In this document: piece after piece, positions 62,701 through 64,000 of the stretch
Numbering within the stretch: the stretch's first letter is position 1
Layout of the letters: each line of letters begins with the position of its first letter
From: Mobilibacterium timonense
GTDB lineage: Bacteria; Bacillota; Clostridia; Peptostreptococcales; Anaerovoracaceae
Direction of reading: 5' to 3'
Assembly (NCBI RefSeq): GCF_900155555.1
Contig: NZ_FUHN01000007.1
Location: 303,912 to 367,911 of the forward strand
DNA: 64,000 bases
Notes under the pieces: model-generated
Database searches by the model: none
The model's input: only the letters and a program-made list of their open reading frames with translations
Told to the model about the DNA's origin: nothing
Translations under genes and position numbers: made by a program

Positions 62701-62939
62701 CCTGTTCCTCCTGATGTCCCCGATATGATGATGGCCTCCGGACGTCTCCCGTGGGCACCGGTAAAAAAGCACCCGAAAGCCTTGTTTTTTAAGGGATTTT
62801 TTTGTCATCGATTTGTGAAAGATCAGTATTGAAAAACACAAATCACAGTAGTACAATACCTAGACGTTGGCTCAAGTGCGGTCCACGTACAGAGGTCAGT
62901 ATATAACGAATATATTTTCAATACCAGTCCGCTTTCACT

Positions 62940-62964
62940 CACCCCTCACCTCGTGGGAGGCGTG
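62940..62964 (+). repeat. Hairpin in the TrkA gene leader
   Basis: An imperfect stem, CACCCCTC with GGGAGGCGTG and a GC-rich loop, lies about 60 bases upstream of the start. It does not match any riboswitch class I know, including the c-di-AMP (ydaO) class that often precedes potassium transporters. Confidence 0.35.
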
Positions 62965-63021
62965 ACGGATCGGCGAGACACTTCACTACGCAATTAATTT
63001 GATATTCAGGGGAACAGTAAA

Positions 63022-64000
63022 ATGCTATCCATTTCTTCCAGAGAAAGAACGGTGAGAGTTGCTATCTTCGGCGCCGGCAAGCTCGGCATCAGGATCGTAT
63101 CGGCTCTCCTCGACGGCAACTACGACATCACTCTCGTTGACATAAACGAAAAGAAGCTCCTCCAGGTAGCGCAGCGCCTGGACGTCTTCACAGTCACAGG
63201 CGACGTGAAGTCTCTTGAGCTGCTCAAAAGCATCGATGCCGGCCGCTACGATTTCATATTCAGCTGCACTACATCTGATGAGGTCAACATCCTTTCTGCA
63301 TCGTTCAGCAAGCTTCTGGGATGCAAGACCGTGGCTGCCCGTGTCAGGGCCCCTGAATACATGAATCAGCTTGATTTCATCCGGGAGCACTACCACATCG
63401 ACATGATGGTCAACCCGGACTTTCTCATATCCTCGGAGATCTACCGCTACCTCGTAGAAAAATACACCCTGAGCAACGGTATCTTCACCAGCCACAGGAT
63501 AGGGCTCATCGAGATCGAGGCCAGGAAAAAGCCTCAGCTTATAGGCAAGAACCTCGCAGAGTTCCGCACGGTCATGCCCAACACCCTTATCGTAGGCATC
63601 TCAAGAAAAGGAAAATTCATCATTCCTCACGGGCAGGACATCATCGAGTCGGAAGATCTCCTGTATCTTGCCGGAGAGCGCCACGAGATCGTGGAACTTG
63701 GAGAAAAATATCAGGCCCACATGAAAAAGTCTGATATAAACAAGGTCATGATCATCGGCGGAGGAAAGACCGGATATTACCTCGCCCGCCAGCTGTCCGA
63801 ATACGGGTGCTTCGTAAAGATCATAGAGCAGAGCAAGGAGAGGTGTCATTATCTTACGAACAAGCTGACGGACGTGATGGTCCTCAACGGTGACGGAGCC
63901 GACATGAAGCTTCTCGAGGAAGAGAATATCGACGATATGGACGCCTTTGTTACCGCGACGGGATACGACGAGGAGAATCTCCTTCTCTCTCTCACCGCAA
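63022..64000 (+). CDS. trkA: Trk potassium uptake regulator TrkA (3' end outside window)
   Basis: The first 326 codons of a peripheral membrane regulator of Trk/Ktr potassium channels are present. The first RCK unit has the Rossmann motif VRVAIFGAGKLGIRIV and LVDINEKKLLQVA, followed by a RCK_C domain (about 140-230, QLIGKNLAEFR). The second unit begins VMIIGGGKTGYYLARQL and IEQSKERCHYL. NAD(H) or ATP binding to these units gates the channel. The ATG at 63022 follows AGGGGAA. The frame runs to the window edge without a stop. Confidence 0.95.
   Translation, partial: MLSISSRERTVRVAIFGAGKLGIRIVSALLDGNYDITLVDINEKKLLQVAQRLDVFTVTGDVKSLELLKSIDAGRYDFIFSCTTSDEVNILSASFSKLLGCKTVAARVRAPEYMNQLDFIREHYHIDMMVNPDFLISSEIYRYLVEKYTLSNGIFTSHRIGLIEIEARKKPQLIGKNLAEFRTVMPNTLIVGISRKGKFIIPHGQDIIESEDLLYLAGERHEIVELGEKYQAHMKKSDINKVMIIGGGKTGYYLARQLSEYGCFVKIIEQSKERCHYLTNKLTDVMVLNGDGADMKLLEEENIDDMDAFVTATGYDEENLLLSLTA

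Noticed and set aside
62857-63021. c-di-AMP (ydaO) riboswitch upstream of trkA
   Set aside because: The conserved ydaO sequence blocks are not visible.

Overview
The window is chromosomal DNA from a low-to-medium GC Bacillota, most likely an anaerobic member of Clostridia. The evidence is gene order: argR-recN, priA-def-fmt-(yugP)-rsmB-prpC-prkC-rsgA-rpe and yraN-comM-dprA-topA-hslV-hslU are arrangements typical of that phylum. AsnA-type asparagine synthetase, QueH, a PASTA kinase with its PP2C phosphatase, and the glycerol-3-phosphate dehydrogenase/FAD oxidoreductase/DUF1667 trio point the same way. Strong AGGAGG-type ribosome binding sites are common. Genus cannot be read from the sequence.

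Layout. Positions 1-14,700 are accessory: an IS200-type insertion sequence with a structured 3' segment, a gene fragment beside it, an ABC exporter, a TMEM175-like channel, a PhzF isomerase, a divergent TetR/membrane-enzyme pair, a PAS-GGDEF diguanylate cyclase, a VWA/macro-domain pair, a run of six small enzyme or ligand-binding genes, and an O6-alkylguanine methyltransferase. Positions 14,700-27,400 hold core genes: the leftward ruvC-ruvA-ruvB-queA-tgt-RlmD-like-CDF transporter run, rightward argR-recN, and leftward comEC-holA. A very large class A penicillin-binding protein follows (27,680-31,318). Leftward run 31,491-41,291 carries priA to rpe (translation start and maturation, cell-wall signalling kinase and phosphatase, ribosome GTPase). 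Then come asnA, queH, a YhcC-type radical SAM protein, a secreted SH3b/glucosaminidase cell-wall enzyme, a three-gene glycerol-3-phosphate oxidation operon and an ion-transporter-superfamily permease.

Positions 51,908-53,534 hold 17 tRNA genes on the minus strand, with encoded CCA ends, a good promoter and a terminator. Beyond them lie yigZ, hslU, hslV, topA, dprA, comM, yraN, a Cof-type HAD phosphatase and a TrkA potassium-uptake regulator that runs off the window.

Functional links: Tgt, QueA and QueH are three steps of queuosine tRNA modification. RuvABC, RecN, PriA, DprA, ComM and ComEC form a recombination and DNA-uptake set. The PASTA kinase, the PBP and the SH3b hydrolase concern peptidoglycan. 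No stretch longer than about 300 bases lacks a gene. No CRISPR array, prophage or obvious defence island was seen. The least explained items are the VWA/macro-HTH pair, the PBP cytosolic tail with its duplicated helix motif, the SH3b cassette that appears nested inside the glucosaminidase region, and several palindromes sitting on promoters.
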